Below are positions 1 to 5,025 of a stretch of DNA of 7,155 bases, one piece after another (positions within the stretch are counted from its first letter, which is position 1; every line of letters begins with the position of its first letter). The stretch spans positions 1 to 7,155 of the forward strand of contig CAYLRY010000073.1 of the NCBI GenBank assembly GCA_964386535.1. Reading direction: 5' to 3'. The notes beneath the pieces were generated by a model. That model was given only the letters and a program-made list of their open reading frames with translations. It made no database searches and had not been told where the DNA came from. The position numbers and the translations under genes are program-made. Origin of the DNA: CAYLRY01 sp964386535. Lineage in GTDB: Bacteria > Chloroflexota > Dehalococcoidia > Dehalococcoidales > UBA3254.

Positions 1-23
1 GAAACTAAATATGCTTCAATTTA

Positions 24-50
24 TTGAGACCATTTTATTTTGAGACCATT
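24..50. repeat. Short direct repeat, two copies of an 11-mer
   Basis: TTGAGACCATT occurs at 24-34 and again at 40-50, 16 bases apart, in AT-rich DNA downstream of the higBA operon. Both copies are preceded by T/A-rich sequence. It may be a small tandem duplication, the edge of a repeat family lying mostly outside the window, or chance in low-complexity DNA. No function is assigned. Confidence 0.4.
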
Positions 51-107
51 AGTAAAACAAAATTTTCAGCAAATTTTCGAAGCTAAATTTCTTAACAAAA
101 TGTTCAA

Positions 108-148
108 GTATCACCTTTTTGCAGTACTATCATCATTGAAAAGGATAC
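108..148 (-). terminator. Possible hairpin downstream of higA
   Basis: GTATC (108-112) and CTTTT (115-119) pair with AAAAG (139-143) and GATAC (144-148), giving a 10-bp stem with a 2-nt bulge (AC, 113-114) and a 19-nt loop. It lies about 30 bases past the higA stop in the direction of that operon. The sequence that follows on the minus strand is only moderately T-rich, so this is a weak terminator candidate. Confidence 0.3.
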
Positions 149-180
149 CTGACGCTCTAATGGTTATTATTCAGAGGTTA

Positions 181-483
181 TTATCCGGTATTGGCATAAG
201 TTGAAACTTCATGCTCTATCCGCTGGCCTATTTCATCTTCGGCTACATCCAAATCATAATCCGTCTGTAGCCCTAACCAGAACTTGGCGGTAGTGCCAAA
301 GAAGCGGGCTAGCCGCAAAGCAGTATCGGCTGTAATGCGGCGCTTCCCCAAGACAATCTCATTAATCCGGCGAGCAGGAACACCAATCTTTAAAGCCAGA
401 TGATTCTGGCTGATACCCATTGGTTTAAGGAATTCCTCTAATAAGACTTCCCCCGGATGGACCGGAGCTAATTTCTTATCCAT
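181..483 (-). CDS. higA: HigA-type antitoxin, XRE-family helix-turn-helix
   Basis: This is the 100-aa antitoxin of a type II toxin-antitoxin pair. By family knowledge it binds and neutralises HigB and represses the shared operon promoter. The N-terminus has the HigA/VapI signature HPGEVLLEEFLKPMGIS (about residues 9-25). It is followed by an HTH covering about 25-62, with NHLALKIGVPARRINEIV spanning the recognition helices and GKRRITADTALRLARFFGT the following helices. The C-terminal segment FWLGLQTDYDLDVAEDE is also characteristic. The ATG at 483 is preceded by TAGAGG overlapping the higB stop and by GAGG next to the ATG. Only 12 bases separate it from higB, so the toxin is first in a two-gene operon, the usual higBA order. 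The probable operator is at 791-817. The ORF is full length and intact. Confidence 0.96.
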   Translation of the reverse strand: MDKKLAPVHPGEVLLEEFLKPMGISQNHLALKIGVPARRINEIVLGKRRITADTALRLARFFGTTAKFWLGLQTDYDLDVAEDEIGQRIEHEVSTYANTG

Positions 484-495
484 ACCTCAATACCT

Positions 496-777
496 CTAAT
501 GATAATCCGTGATCTCAACATTATAAACCGTATTGTTGCGCCACTCAAAACAGATTCGCCATTGATCATTGATACGGATACTGTATTGCCCAGCACGGTT
601 TCCGGTAAGCTTCTCCAGGTGGTTGGCTGGAGGAATACGTAAATCGGCTATGGTATAGGCATTATTAAGCATTCTCAATTTGCGCAAAGCTACCTGCTGA
701 ATATCGGATGGTAGCTTTCGGGAGAACTGACGATGAAAGATCTTTTCCGTTTCCTCATCTCTGAAAGTCTTGATCAC
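496..777 (-). CDS. higB: HigB toxin, RelE/ParE-superfamily mRNA interferase
   Basis: This is a 93-aa toxin of the RelE fold. Family members bind the ribosome and cleave mRNA during translation, and HigA blocks them. Family hallmarks are the N-terminus IKTFRDEETEKIFH, the central PPANHLEKLTGNRAGQYSIRI block (about residues 49-69), and the C-terminal core INDQWRICFEW followed by NVEITDYH. The length is normal. The start is GTG at 777: it gives the family-standard N-terminus, the only upstream ATG (782-780) is out of frame, and an in-frame TAA lies seven codons before it. There is no ribosome-binding site before this GTG. A consensus promoter sits so close that transcription is predicted to begin at about 777 itself, so translation is probably leaderless. 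higA follows after 12 bases. Confidence 0.95.
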   Translation of the reverse strand: MIKTFRDEETEKIFHRQFSRKLPSDIQQVALRKLRMLNNAYTIADLRIPPANHLEKLTGNRAGQYSIRINDQWRICFEWRNNTVYNVEITDYH

Positions 778-783
778 TTCATG

Positions 784-812
784 ATTATATAACGCTTAGC
801 GTTTAACGTCAA
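784..812 (-). promoter_or_regulatory. higBA promoter (TTGACG-17-TATAAT)
   Basis: Read on the minus strand, TTGACG (812-807) and TATAAT (789-784) are separated by exactly 17 bases, a near-perfect sigma-A promoter. The -10 box ends 6 bases before the GTG start at 777, so the expected transcription start falls on or next to that codon. The promoter is overlaid by two palindromic operator sites, as expected for an autoregulated toxin-antitoxin operon. Confidence 0.8.
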
Positions 813-822
813 CCGTTATATA
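786..822. promoter_or_regulatory. Double palindromic operator of higBA
   Basis: Two copies of AACG-N5-CGTT lie at 791-803 and 805-817, spaced 14 bp. The first lies mainly in the promoter spacer and the second covers the -35 box. An outer perfect 9-bp inverted repeat, TATATAACG (786-794) and CGTTATATA (814-822), encloses the set. The symmetry suits two HigA dimers. Binding by HigA is inferred from position and family behaviour. Confidence 0.7.
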
Positions 823-930
823 TTGGCAGTTTTTATCATTTTTTCAAATAACTCTCTGAGTGGGTGCGACATTCATTTCGATATCGTGTAAATTACCATA
901 AATCAGACAGATAAACCTCTCAATTTGTAA

Positions 931-936
931 TATAAT
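931..936 (+). promoter_or_regulatory. -10 box of the putative RNA gene
   Basis: TATAAT at 931-936 lies 6 bases before the start of a region with strong RNA structure, predicting a transcript start near 943. No good -35 box is visible at 16-18 bp spacing; CAGACA at 904-909 is too far away. The promoter is therefore supported by one element only. Confidence 0.45.
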
Positions 937-942
937 CATTCC

Positions 943-1137
943 GTTGGGCAAGAGCACGGGCGTAAGCCTGGATGCACGTAGGTGATCCGTACCCCTGAGT
1001 GGGTAACGCGTATCTGCTTTTGCCAACAACAAAAGTTGTGCCAGCCCATGAGAGGGGGACCTTTTTCCTTCATGGTCACGGGGGCTTTGTACAGAAAGCC
1101 GAATCTCAAAGGCACTTATGGAACAAGTGCCTTTTTT
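943..1137 (+). ncRNA. Structured RNA of unknown class (riboswitch or small RNA candidate)
   Basis: This stretch folds into a compact design. A 13-bp helix pairs 943-956 with 1015-1027 (one bulged G at 948). It encloses three hairpins: 957-961/966-970 with a GTAA (GNRA) tetraloop, 971-977/982-987 with loop GTAG, and 990-994/1001-1005 with loop CTGAGT, making a four-way junction. A second region has CATGA/TCATG (1047-1051/1070-1074) extended by a G-rich/T-rich stem, plus AGCC/GGCT (1043-1046/1083-1086). The latter competes with GGCTTT/AAAGCC (1083-1088/1095-1100). A strong intrinsic terminator closes the region. A -10 box precedes it. The competing helices and the 41-codon ORF after the terminator fit a riboswitch or attenuator, but an independent small RNA is equally possible. 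I found no match to the riboswitch, T-box, 6S, SRP or tmRNA signatures I know. The folding was done by eye. Confidence 0.5.
1108..1137 (+). terminator. Intrinsic terminator of the structured RNA
   Basis: AAAGGCACTT (1108-1117) and AAGTGCCTTT (1125-1134) form a perfect 10-bp stem with a 7-nt loop (ATGGAAC). The 3' arm runs into T6 (1132-1137). This is a classic Rho-independent terminator and fixes the strand and 3' end of the upstream transcript. Confidence 0.9.
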
Positions 1138-1169
1138 GTTCCAAAAGTCCTTCGATTGGAGGTGTCTAA

Positions 1170-1295
1170 ATGATGTCTTCTGAATCCTGGAAATTAACTA
1201 ATATCTGGTTATTATACAGGAAGTTCGAGCATGGTTCCTCTGAGCCCGGACTCAAACTGAAATATGATATTACGTTAGTATATTTTGATTCCTAA
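1170..1295 (+). CDS. Small ORF (41 aa) with strong ribosome-binding site, unknown function
   Basis: The ORF opens with ATG-ATG at 1170/1173 and ends at TAA 1293-1295. GGAGGTG at 1158-1164 lies 5 bases before the first ATG and 8 before the second, so the second is an equally good start. The product begins MMSSESWKLTNIW and ends KLKYDITLVYFDS. It has no signal peptide, membrane segment or motif I recognise. It starts 32 bases after the terminator at 1108-1137, so its expression could depend on read-through, as in riboswitch or attenuator control. It could also be the 5' remnant of a decayed gene, or chance. The unusually good ribosome-binding site is the main support. Confidence 0.4.
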   Translation: MMSSESWKLTNIWLLYRKFEHGSSEPGLKLKYDITLVYFDS

Positions 1296-1489
1296 ACTGA
1301 TTGGAATAATTGAATTTCGGTGAATCACCGGCATAAAACCGGATGGCTACAACCGAATTTGGAACAGATGATGCTATTGAGGATAGAAATTCGAAAATGG
1401 ATTAGGGGGGACAGAATTCAGGCTTTCAGGTATTGCAATGATTCGGAACAAAAGTTATTCTTAGATAAAAAGTGAGTTTGAGGAGAAAG
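1296..1489. other. Non-coding gap upstream of the hydrolase gene
   Basis: No convincing ORF is present. CGGTGA (1318-1323) and TCACCG (1325-1330) form a 6-bp inverted repeat with a 1-nt centre, and ACCGG occurs twice nearby. AT-rich sequence near 1451-1470 precedes the ribosome-binding site of the next gene. No consensus promoter was found. Confidence 0.4.
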
Positions 1490-2086
1490 ATGCAGAAAGT
1501 AACTGAGAATATCTACGTGGAGACCGGTTTCAGAGGATGTAATACCAGTTTCGTAGTAACCACGGAAGGGGTGGTGATTATTGATACCCCCATGGTGCCT
1601 CAGGAGGCCCGGAAATGGCGGCAGGAAGCAGAGAAATTCGGACCTATNNNNNNNNNNNNNNNNNNNNNNNNNNNNNNNNNNNNNNNNNNNNNNNNNNNNN
1701 NNNNNNNNNNNNNNNNNNNNNNNNNNNNNNNNNNNNNNNNNNNNNNNGCCTTTACCGGCGATAATCTGAACCTCAGGGTGCCCATTTTTATTAAGTCCCT
1801 GCCTTACGAATGGCTGGAGTCGTTGAAACGGCTGGCACAACTGGACCTGGAAAAAGTAGTGCCCGGGCACGGCGAGGTTTCCGGCAAAGACTGCATTGGA
1901 CCCATGAGTGAAGGAGTACAGTATTTTATCAGTTCCGTCAGAGCGGCCATCGACCGCGGCTGGAGCCTGGAGGAGACCCTGGAGAAAGTAACCCTGGCGG
2001 AAAAATATCCCATAGCCCAGAACCCCATGATGAAGAATATGACGCGCAACAGCATCACGAACCTGTACCGGACATTAAGTCAATAG
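1490..2086 (+). CDS. Metallo-beta-lactamase-fold hydrolase, interrupted by assembly gap
   Basis: This encodes a member of the MBL-fold metallohydrolase superfamily, which uses one or two metal ions to hydrolyse thioesters, lactones or similar bonds. The substrate cannot be told. The ATG at 1490 is chosen because AGGAG at 1481-1485 sits before it; an in-frame GTG at 1472 lacks such a site. About 52 residues precede the gap and carry the typical first strands (NTSFVVTTEGVVIIDTP). After the gap 112 residues remain, with AFTGDN (the metal-bridging Asp) and VVPGHGEV (the last metal-ligand His). The C-terminal helices include RAAIDRGWSLEETLEKVTL. The HxHxDH motif should lie in the missing part. The 100 N happen to keep frame, but the family usually has about 100 or more residues between these blocks against the 33-34 implied here, so the true gap is probably longer. 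It is probably a single intact gene in the organism, but this is not proven. Confidence 0.88.
   Translation: MQKVTENIYVETGFRGCNTSFVVTTEGVVIIDTPMVPQEARKWRQEAEKFGPXXXXXXXXXXXXXXXXXXXXXXXXXXXXXXXXXXAFTGDNLNLRVPIFIKSLPYEWLESLKRLAQLDLEKVVPGHGEVSGKDCIGPMSEGVQYFISSVRAAIDRGWSLEETLEKVTLAEKYPIAQNPMMKNMTRNSITNLYRTLSQ
1648..1747. other. Assembly gap (100 N)
   Basis: Exactly 100 consecutive N, the conventional placeholder for a scaffold gap of unknown length. It lies inside the MBL-fold hydrolase gene and removes its metal-binding HxHxDH region. Any protein spanning it has arbitrary length. Confidence 0.98.
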
Positions 2087-2504
2087 CTTTACGAGGTCTC
2101 GTTTTACCATCAATCGAACCTGATCGAGCCAGCGTAACTTCACCTGACTCTAAAGTCAACTTGGGCTCAAATTAGTTGACATAATATTATTGTCGGGGCT
2201 AAGAAATAATTTAGATGGCTGATGAAAGGAGGGTAGTTCCTGGATCCTGGCTCGAGTATTAAAATCCGAATAATAAGATTCCATCCCTTAATGGTATGTT
2301 CGGACAATCAGGGATACCCGGATAGCGCCAGGGCCAGGCGATTGGCTGCTAGGGTCTCAAGCCATCTACGGTATGACAACCCGGGGTCCTTTTTACTGTA
2401 CGGTCAATTCTGCAAATTTAATTCTGGAGGCCGGAATCTACAGGACTCCGGCCTCTGCCCTTTTTCAGGCAGGAAATGACCAGAGCGAATCCGGCAGAGC
2501 GCTG
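2087..2504. other. Gene-free stretch rich in inverted repeats
   Basis: No ORF here looks real. Visible elements are: GTCAACT (2155-2161) with AGTTGAC (2174-2180), a perfect 7-bp inverted repeat; TTGACA (2176-2181), a consensus -35 box without a good -10 at 16-18 bp; an imperfect palindrome with GACA/TGTC ends at 2178-2194; a GGAGGG ribosome-binding-site-like string at 2228-2233 with no suitable start codon after it; and GGA..CCCGG (2312-2321) pairing with CCGGG.TCC (2381-2389), followed by T5 (2390-2394). A second hairpin with T5 at 2427-2465 is listed separately. It may encode a short regulated RNA or be a decayed gene. Confidence 0.4.
2427..2465 (+). terminator. Hairpin with T-tract, probable terminator
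   Basis: GAGGCCGGA (2427-2435) and TCCGGCCTC (2447-2455) form a perfect 9-bp GC-rich stem that can be extended inward past an A-C mismatch. T5 follows at 2461-2465 after a 5-nt spacer, so the T-tract is slightly displaced. It lies between the end of the hydrolase region and the convergent vapC, about 40 bases past the vapC stop, and may stop transcription from either side. Confidence 0.55.
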
Positions 2505-2927
2505 TTAAACCTGAGAAGGTGGCAACCATATTATCTGGAGTGTTCCATCAGCAGCCAGCAGCTCAAAATCACGGTCACCCGTAAGTAAAGGCGAATACAA
2601 TTCTTGAGCCAGGGCTGCGGCGAAGCCGTCAGCATAGGCAATGGGGTATCCCGCTTTCAGCCTGGCAGCGGCCCATACACGCCGGTTAGTAGCAGGAGCC
2701 ATCTTGATGGGGATGTTTTTTTCCCGGATATCCTGTAAGAACTCTTCTGCAGCCTCAGTCTGACCAACTTTTTGCAGGCGGTAGTAAACCTCGCCTAAAT
2801 TTATGGTGGAGATAAAAATATCCGTTTCCTTTTGTTCAGCTCTAGCCAGCCATTCTTCGACCTGCAACGAGCCCTGCTCTCCCTGCAGCCAGGTCATTAA
2901 GGCGAAAGCATCAAAAACCACGGGCAT
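2505..2927 (-). CDS. vapC: VapC-type PIN-domain ribonuclease toxin
   Basis: This 140-aa PIN-domain protein is the toxin of a VapBC pair. By family knowledge it is a Mg2+-dependent endoribonuclease acting on tRNA, rRNA or mRNA, and is silenced by VapB. All four expected acidic residues are present: D6 in VVFDAFAL, E46 in INLGEVYYRL, D100 in AYADGFAAA and D118 (with D120) in LLTGDRDF. The central NIPIKMAPATNRRVWAAARLKA stretch is typical. The ATG at 2927 lies 17 bases inside the end of vapB, so translation of the two genes is likely coupled. GAGGT precedes the start by 8 bases. The gene is intact, with normal length for the family. The RNA target cannot be told from sequence. Confidence 0.94.
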   Translation of the reverse strand: MPVVFDAFALMTWLQGEQGSLQVEEWLARAEQKETDIFISTINLGEVYYRLQKVGQTEAAEEFLQDIREKNIPIKMAPATNRRVWAAARLKAGYPIAYADGFAAALAQELYSPLLTGDRDFELLAADGTLQIIWLPPSQV

Positions 2928-3162
2928 CTCGGTCTACCTCGCGACGGTGTTCCTCAATATGACCTTCCAATGCTTTCATACCCTTAATCCGCCCCTTCCA
3001 GTGCCGCCATCCGGACTGGTCTGCCGTACCTAAAGGGCGCAGTATGATTCGGTTACCAACTTTGTCCACGCGGCACCTGGCGCCTTCCACCAGCCCCGCA
3101 GCCTCCCGCAGGGGTTTGGGGATTACCAGTTGTCCTTTGGCAGAGACCCTGATAATAGCCAT
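2911..3162 (-). CDS. vapB: VapB-type antitoxin, AbrB/SpoVT swapped-hairpin family
   Basis: An 83-aa antitoxin with an N-terminal AbrB/MazE-type DNA-binding domain. The hallmark VSAKGQLVIPKPLREAAGL (residues 6-24) is followed by GARCRVDKVGNRIILRP. The C-terminal part, HWKGRIKGMKALEGHIEEHRREVDRD, is charged and helical and by analogy wraps and inhibits VapC. The ATG at 3162 has GGAGGG six bases upstream. Its last 17 bases overlap the start of vapC. A perfect 8-bp palindrome at 3180-3200, just upstream, is the likely operator through which the complex represses its own operon. It differs clearly in sequence from the second VapB in this window, so the two are not a recent duplication. Confidence 0.93.
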   Translation of the reverse strand: MAIIRVSAKGQLVIPKPLREAAGLVEGARCRVDKVGNRIILRPLGTADQSGWRHWKGRIKGMKALEGHIEEHRREVDRDARGF

Positions 3163-3179
3163 TTTGTCCCTCCATATCC

Positions 3180-3200
3180 GTCTTACTTATAGAGTAAGAC
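3180..3200. promoter_or_regulatory. Palindromic operator of the minus-strand vapBC operon
   Basis: GTCTTACT (3180-3187) and AGTAAGAC (3193-3200) are perfect 8-bp arms around a 5-bp centre. On the minus strand the centre supplies a -10-like TATAAG. A TTGACG lies further upstream, but its 22-bp spacing is too long for a standard promoter, so the -35 is uncertain. Symmetry and location 18 bases before vapB suggest a VapBC binding site. Confidence 0.65.
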
Positions 3201-3505
3201 AAAAAAGGTCCAGCGTCAAGGATCTATCAAACAGCCGCGCCTGGATTTCAACCGCACATACAATATCAACATTGCCTACTCCGGCTGCCAGTTAAGGCAA
3301 ATATTGTCCGGTGGACAAGCCGCTGAAAAACATTTAATACTGAACCGGCGAAAGCTGTTTTGCGGTACTCTTTAGCGCTGGAAACAGGATCATTACCGGC
3401 AGGGACCTTTTGGATGCAGCGATTTTGGTTTTTCTTTTAATTACGCATCATCCTGATGCTATAATTATTGAAGTCTATTACGGAATAATTTCAAGGAGAA
3501 CAGAC
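3201..3505. other. Intergenic region between divergent vapBC and ubiD
   Basis: No gene is supported here. TTGTCC (3304-3309) and GGACAA (3313-3318) form a 6-bp inverted repeat with a 3-bp centre, about 140 bases before the ubiD promoter. It could be a regulator site but is short. The frame that extends ubiD back to 3410 lacks a ribosome-binding site and is treated as non-coding. Confidence 0.4.
3457..3465 (+). promoter_or_regulatory. Extended -10 promoter of ubiD
   Basis: TGCTATAAT at 3457-3465 is an ideal extended -10 element, with TG one base before TATAAT. The -35 position (TTAATT, 3437-3442) is weak, which extended -10 promoters tolerate. The predicted start near 3472 gives a leader of about 34 nt containing AAGGAG at 3493-3498. 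This start would exclude the upstream ATG at 3410 from the mRNA. Confidence 0.65.
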
Positions 3506-4960
3506 ATGGCAGAACGCGATTTCAGACAATGGCTGGCTTTACTGGAGGAGAAGGGCGACCTGAAAAGGGTTAAGGCCAAGGTAGATTGGGATGACGAAAT
3601 TTCCCAGATTGTCCGCCGGACGTACCAGATGGATGGGCCAGCCCTTCTGTTCGATAACATTAAGGACCATGAAAGGACCTTTTGCCGCAAGCTTTTCACC
3701 GGCAGCTTCGGGTCGCAGCGCCGCCTCAACTATATGATCGGCCTGCCGGCCGGCACCCTTCCCAGGGACACCATTATAGAAATCCGGCGCCGTATGAAGC
3801 ACCCTATTGCCCCGGTCAGAGTCAGTACCGGTCCGGTCAAGCAGAATATCCTGAAGGGTAAAGAGGTTGACCTTTTCCAGATACCGGTGCCCCGGTGGCA
3901 TCCCATGGACGGCGGCCGCTATATCAATACCTTCTACGGTGCAGTGACCCGTGATCCGGACAGCCGGTTGAATAATGTGGGCATCTACCGCGGCATGATT
4001 CTGGATAAAAATCACATCGGGGTGCTGCTTATCCCCATGAAAGACTGGGGCATCACCTATAGCAGGTACAAAGAGATGAATAAGCCCATGCCCGTGGCTT
4101 TTGTCTACGGCATCGATCCATCCCTGGAAGCGGTGGCTGGCATACCGGTCACCGGGCAGGAATACGACCTGGCCGGAGCCATTCAGGGACAGGCCATGGA
4201 ACTGGTAAAGTGCGAGACCTCAGATATAGAGGTGCCGGCTAACGCCGAAATAGTGGTAGAAGGTACCATCTCTCCTGATCCGGCCACCTATACCATGGAG
4301 GGTCCGGTTGGGGAAGGCTCCGGCTGCTACGGTGAAGCCCGCAAGCGGCCTGTAGTAGAGGTAAGCTGCATCACCTTCCGCAACGACCCCATTTACCGGG
4401 GCGGCCTGGTGGGCTGCGGAGAGGCCATTGTGGATGAAATCAAGGTCATGGGCAATATGATGTCCGTGGCAGCCTGGAACATCCTGGAGAACCAGGAGAT
4501 TCCAGGCATACTGGATGTGATGATCAACCTTATCTCAGCCGTAAAGATTCACAAGACTTACCAGGGTCAGGCCAGGCAAATAGGGGCAGCCCTCTGGGGC
4601 TCCAAACTGGCCGGACACCATCACAACATCGTGGTGGTGGTAGAAGAAGATGTGGACATCCGCAATCCCATGGCCCTGCTGGCAGCCATCCATGATAAAG
4701 CTGATATCCTGAGGGACTTCGTAACCTATCCCCTGAATATGGGCTCGCCCATTGACGTCAACGTGCCTTACGATCTGAGAGATGAGCTGCAATACGGGGC
4801 CAGCATCCAGAACAAGCTTTTAATTGATGCTACCACGGACTGGCAGACCAACCCGGTCAGGCCTGAGTGGGGCAACCGGAGGTTCCCGCCCTCCTGCGTC
4901 AGCTCCCGGCCGGAGACCATCGAGCTGGTGGCAAAACGGTGGAAGGAGTACGGGATTTAG
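3506..4960 (+). CDS. ubiD: UbiD-family prenyl-FMN-dependent (de)carboxylase
   Basis: A 484-aa UbiD-family enzyme. These cytoplasmic enzymes use prenylated FMN (made by UbiX) to decarboxylate, or in some anaerobes carboxylate, aromatic or alpha,beta-unsaturated acids. The ATG at 3506 is chosen because AAGGAG (3493-3498) lies 7 bases upstream, a promoter precedes it, and the length fits the family (about 480-500). An ATG at 3410 would add 32 unsupported residues. Key residues: N157 and R162 in NNVGIYRG (Mn and catalytic Arg), E219 in QEYDLAGA (likely metal ligand), and E265 and E270 in EGPVGEGSG (the catalytic Glu pair in Fdc1/UbiD). The C-terminal domain shows IVVVVEEDVDIRNP and LLIDATTDW. The His expected about 18 residues after the Arg is not seen; PMKDWG is there instead. 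No ubiX, thioesterase or ring-reductase gene is adjacent, so the substrate is unknown. The symbol denotes the family and is not a claim of ubiquinone synthesis. Confidence 0.95.
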   Translation: MAERDFRQWLALLEEKGDLKRVKAKVDWDDEISQIVRRTYQMDGPALLFDNIKDHERTFCRKLFTGSFGSQRRLNYMIGLPAGTLPRDTIIEIRRRMKHPIAPVRVSTGPVKQNILKGKEVDLFQIPVPRWHPMDGGRYINTFYGAVTRDPDSRLNNVGIYRGMILDKNHIGVLLIPMKDWGITYSRYKEMNKPMPVAFVYGIDPSLEAVAGIPVTGQEYDLAGAIQGQAMELVKCETSDIEVPANAEIVVEGTISPDPATYTMEGPVGEGSGCYGEARKRPVVEVSCITFRNDPIYRGGLVGCGEAIVDEIKVMGNMMSVAAWNILENQEIPGILDVMINLISAVKIHKTYQGQARQIGAALWGSKLAGHHHNIVVVVEEDVDIRNPMALLAAIHDKADILRDFVTYPLNMGSPIDVNVPYDLRDELQYGASIQNKLLIDATTDWQTNPVRPEWGNRRFPPSCVSSRPETIELVAKRWKEYGI

Positions 4961-5025
4961 AGAGTTTAAAGGTTCAGCAATTCTGTTATCATTCTTTTCG
5001 AAACTGCCGGTAGAGGAAAAGCAAA

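Noticed and set aside
865..880. GTGCGAC-like group II intron 5' end near the GCGAC at 866
   Set aside because: No intron domain V motif, reverse transcriptase or 3' end is present in the window.
990..1010. T-box-like GAGTGGGTAACGCG and 16S-like GGGTAACGCG similarity
   Set aside because: The T-box consensus is not met, no specifier stem or tRNA-synthetase/amino-acid gene follows, and flanks do not match 16S rRNA.
943..1137. 6S RNA identity for the structured RNA
   Set aside because: Length fits, but the 5' and 3' ends do not pair to form the long closing stem of 6S RNA; instead there are separate local domains.
844..1173. Overlapping open frames on both strands (844-1032 minus, 982-1173 plus)
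   Set aside because: No ribosome-binding site or recognisable protein; they lie over the structured RNA, whose helices explain the sequence better.
2219..2240. CTGATGA followed by AGGA/TCCT stem, resembling a hammerhead ribozyme core
   Set aside because: The obligatory GAAA after stem II is missing and no stems I and III are evident.
2242..2256. GGATCC and CTCGAG sites close together, suggesting cloning-vector sequence
   Set aside because: The surroundings show no vector or linker sequence; two six-base sites nearby can occur by chance.
2291..2588. Plus-strand open frames 2291-2479 and 2373-2588
   Set aside because: They run through the terminator hairpin and into the opposite strand of vapC, with no ribosome-binding site and no family resemblance.
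3410..3505. N-terminal extension of the UbiD-family protein from ATG 3410
   Set aside because: No ribosome-binding site, the extended -10 promoter lies downstream of it, and ATG 3506 has AAGGAG and gives the family length.
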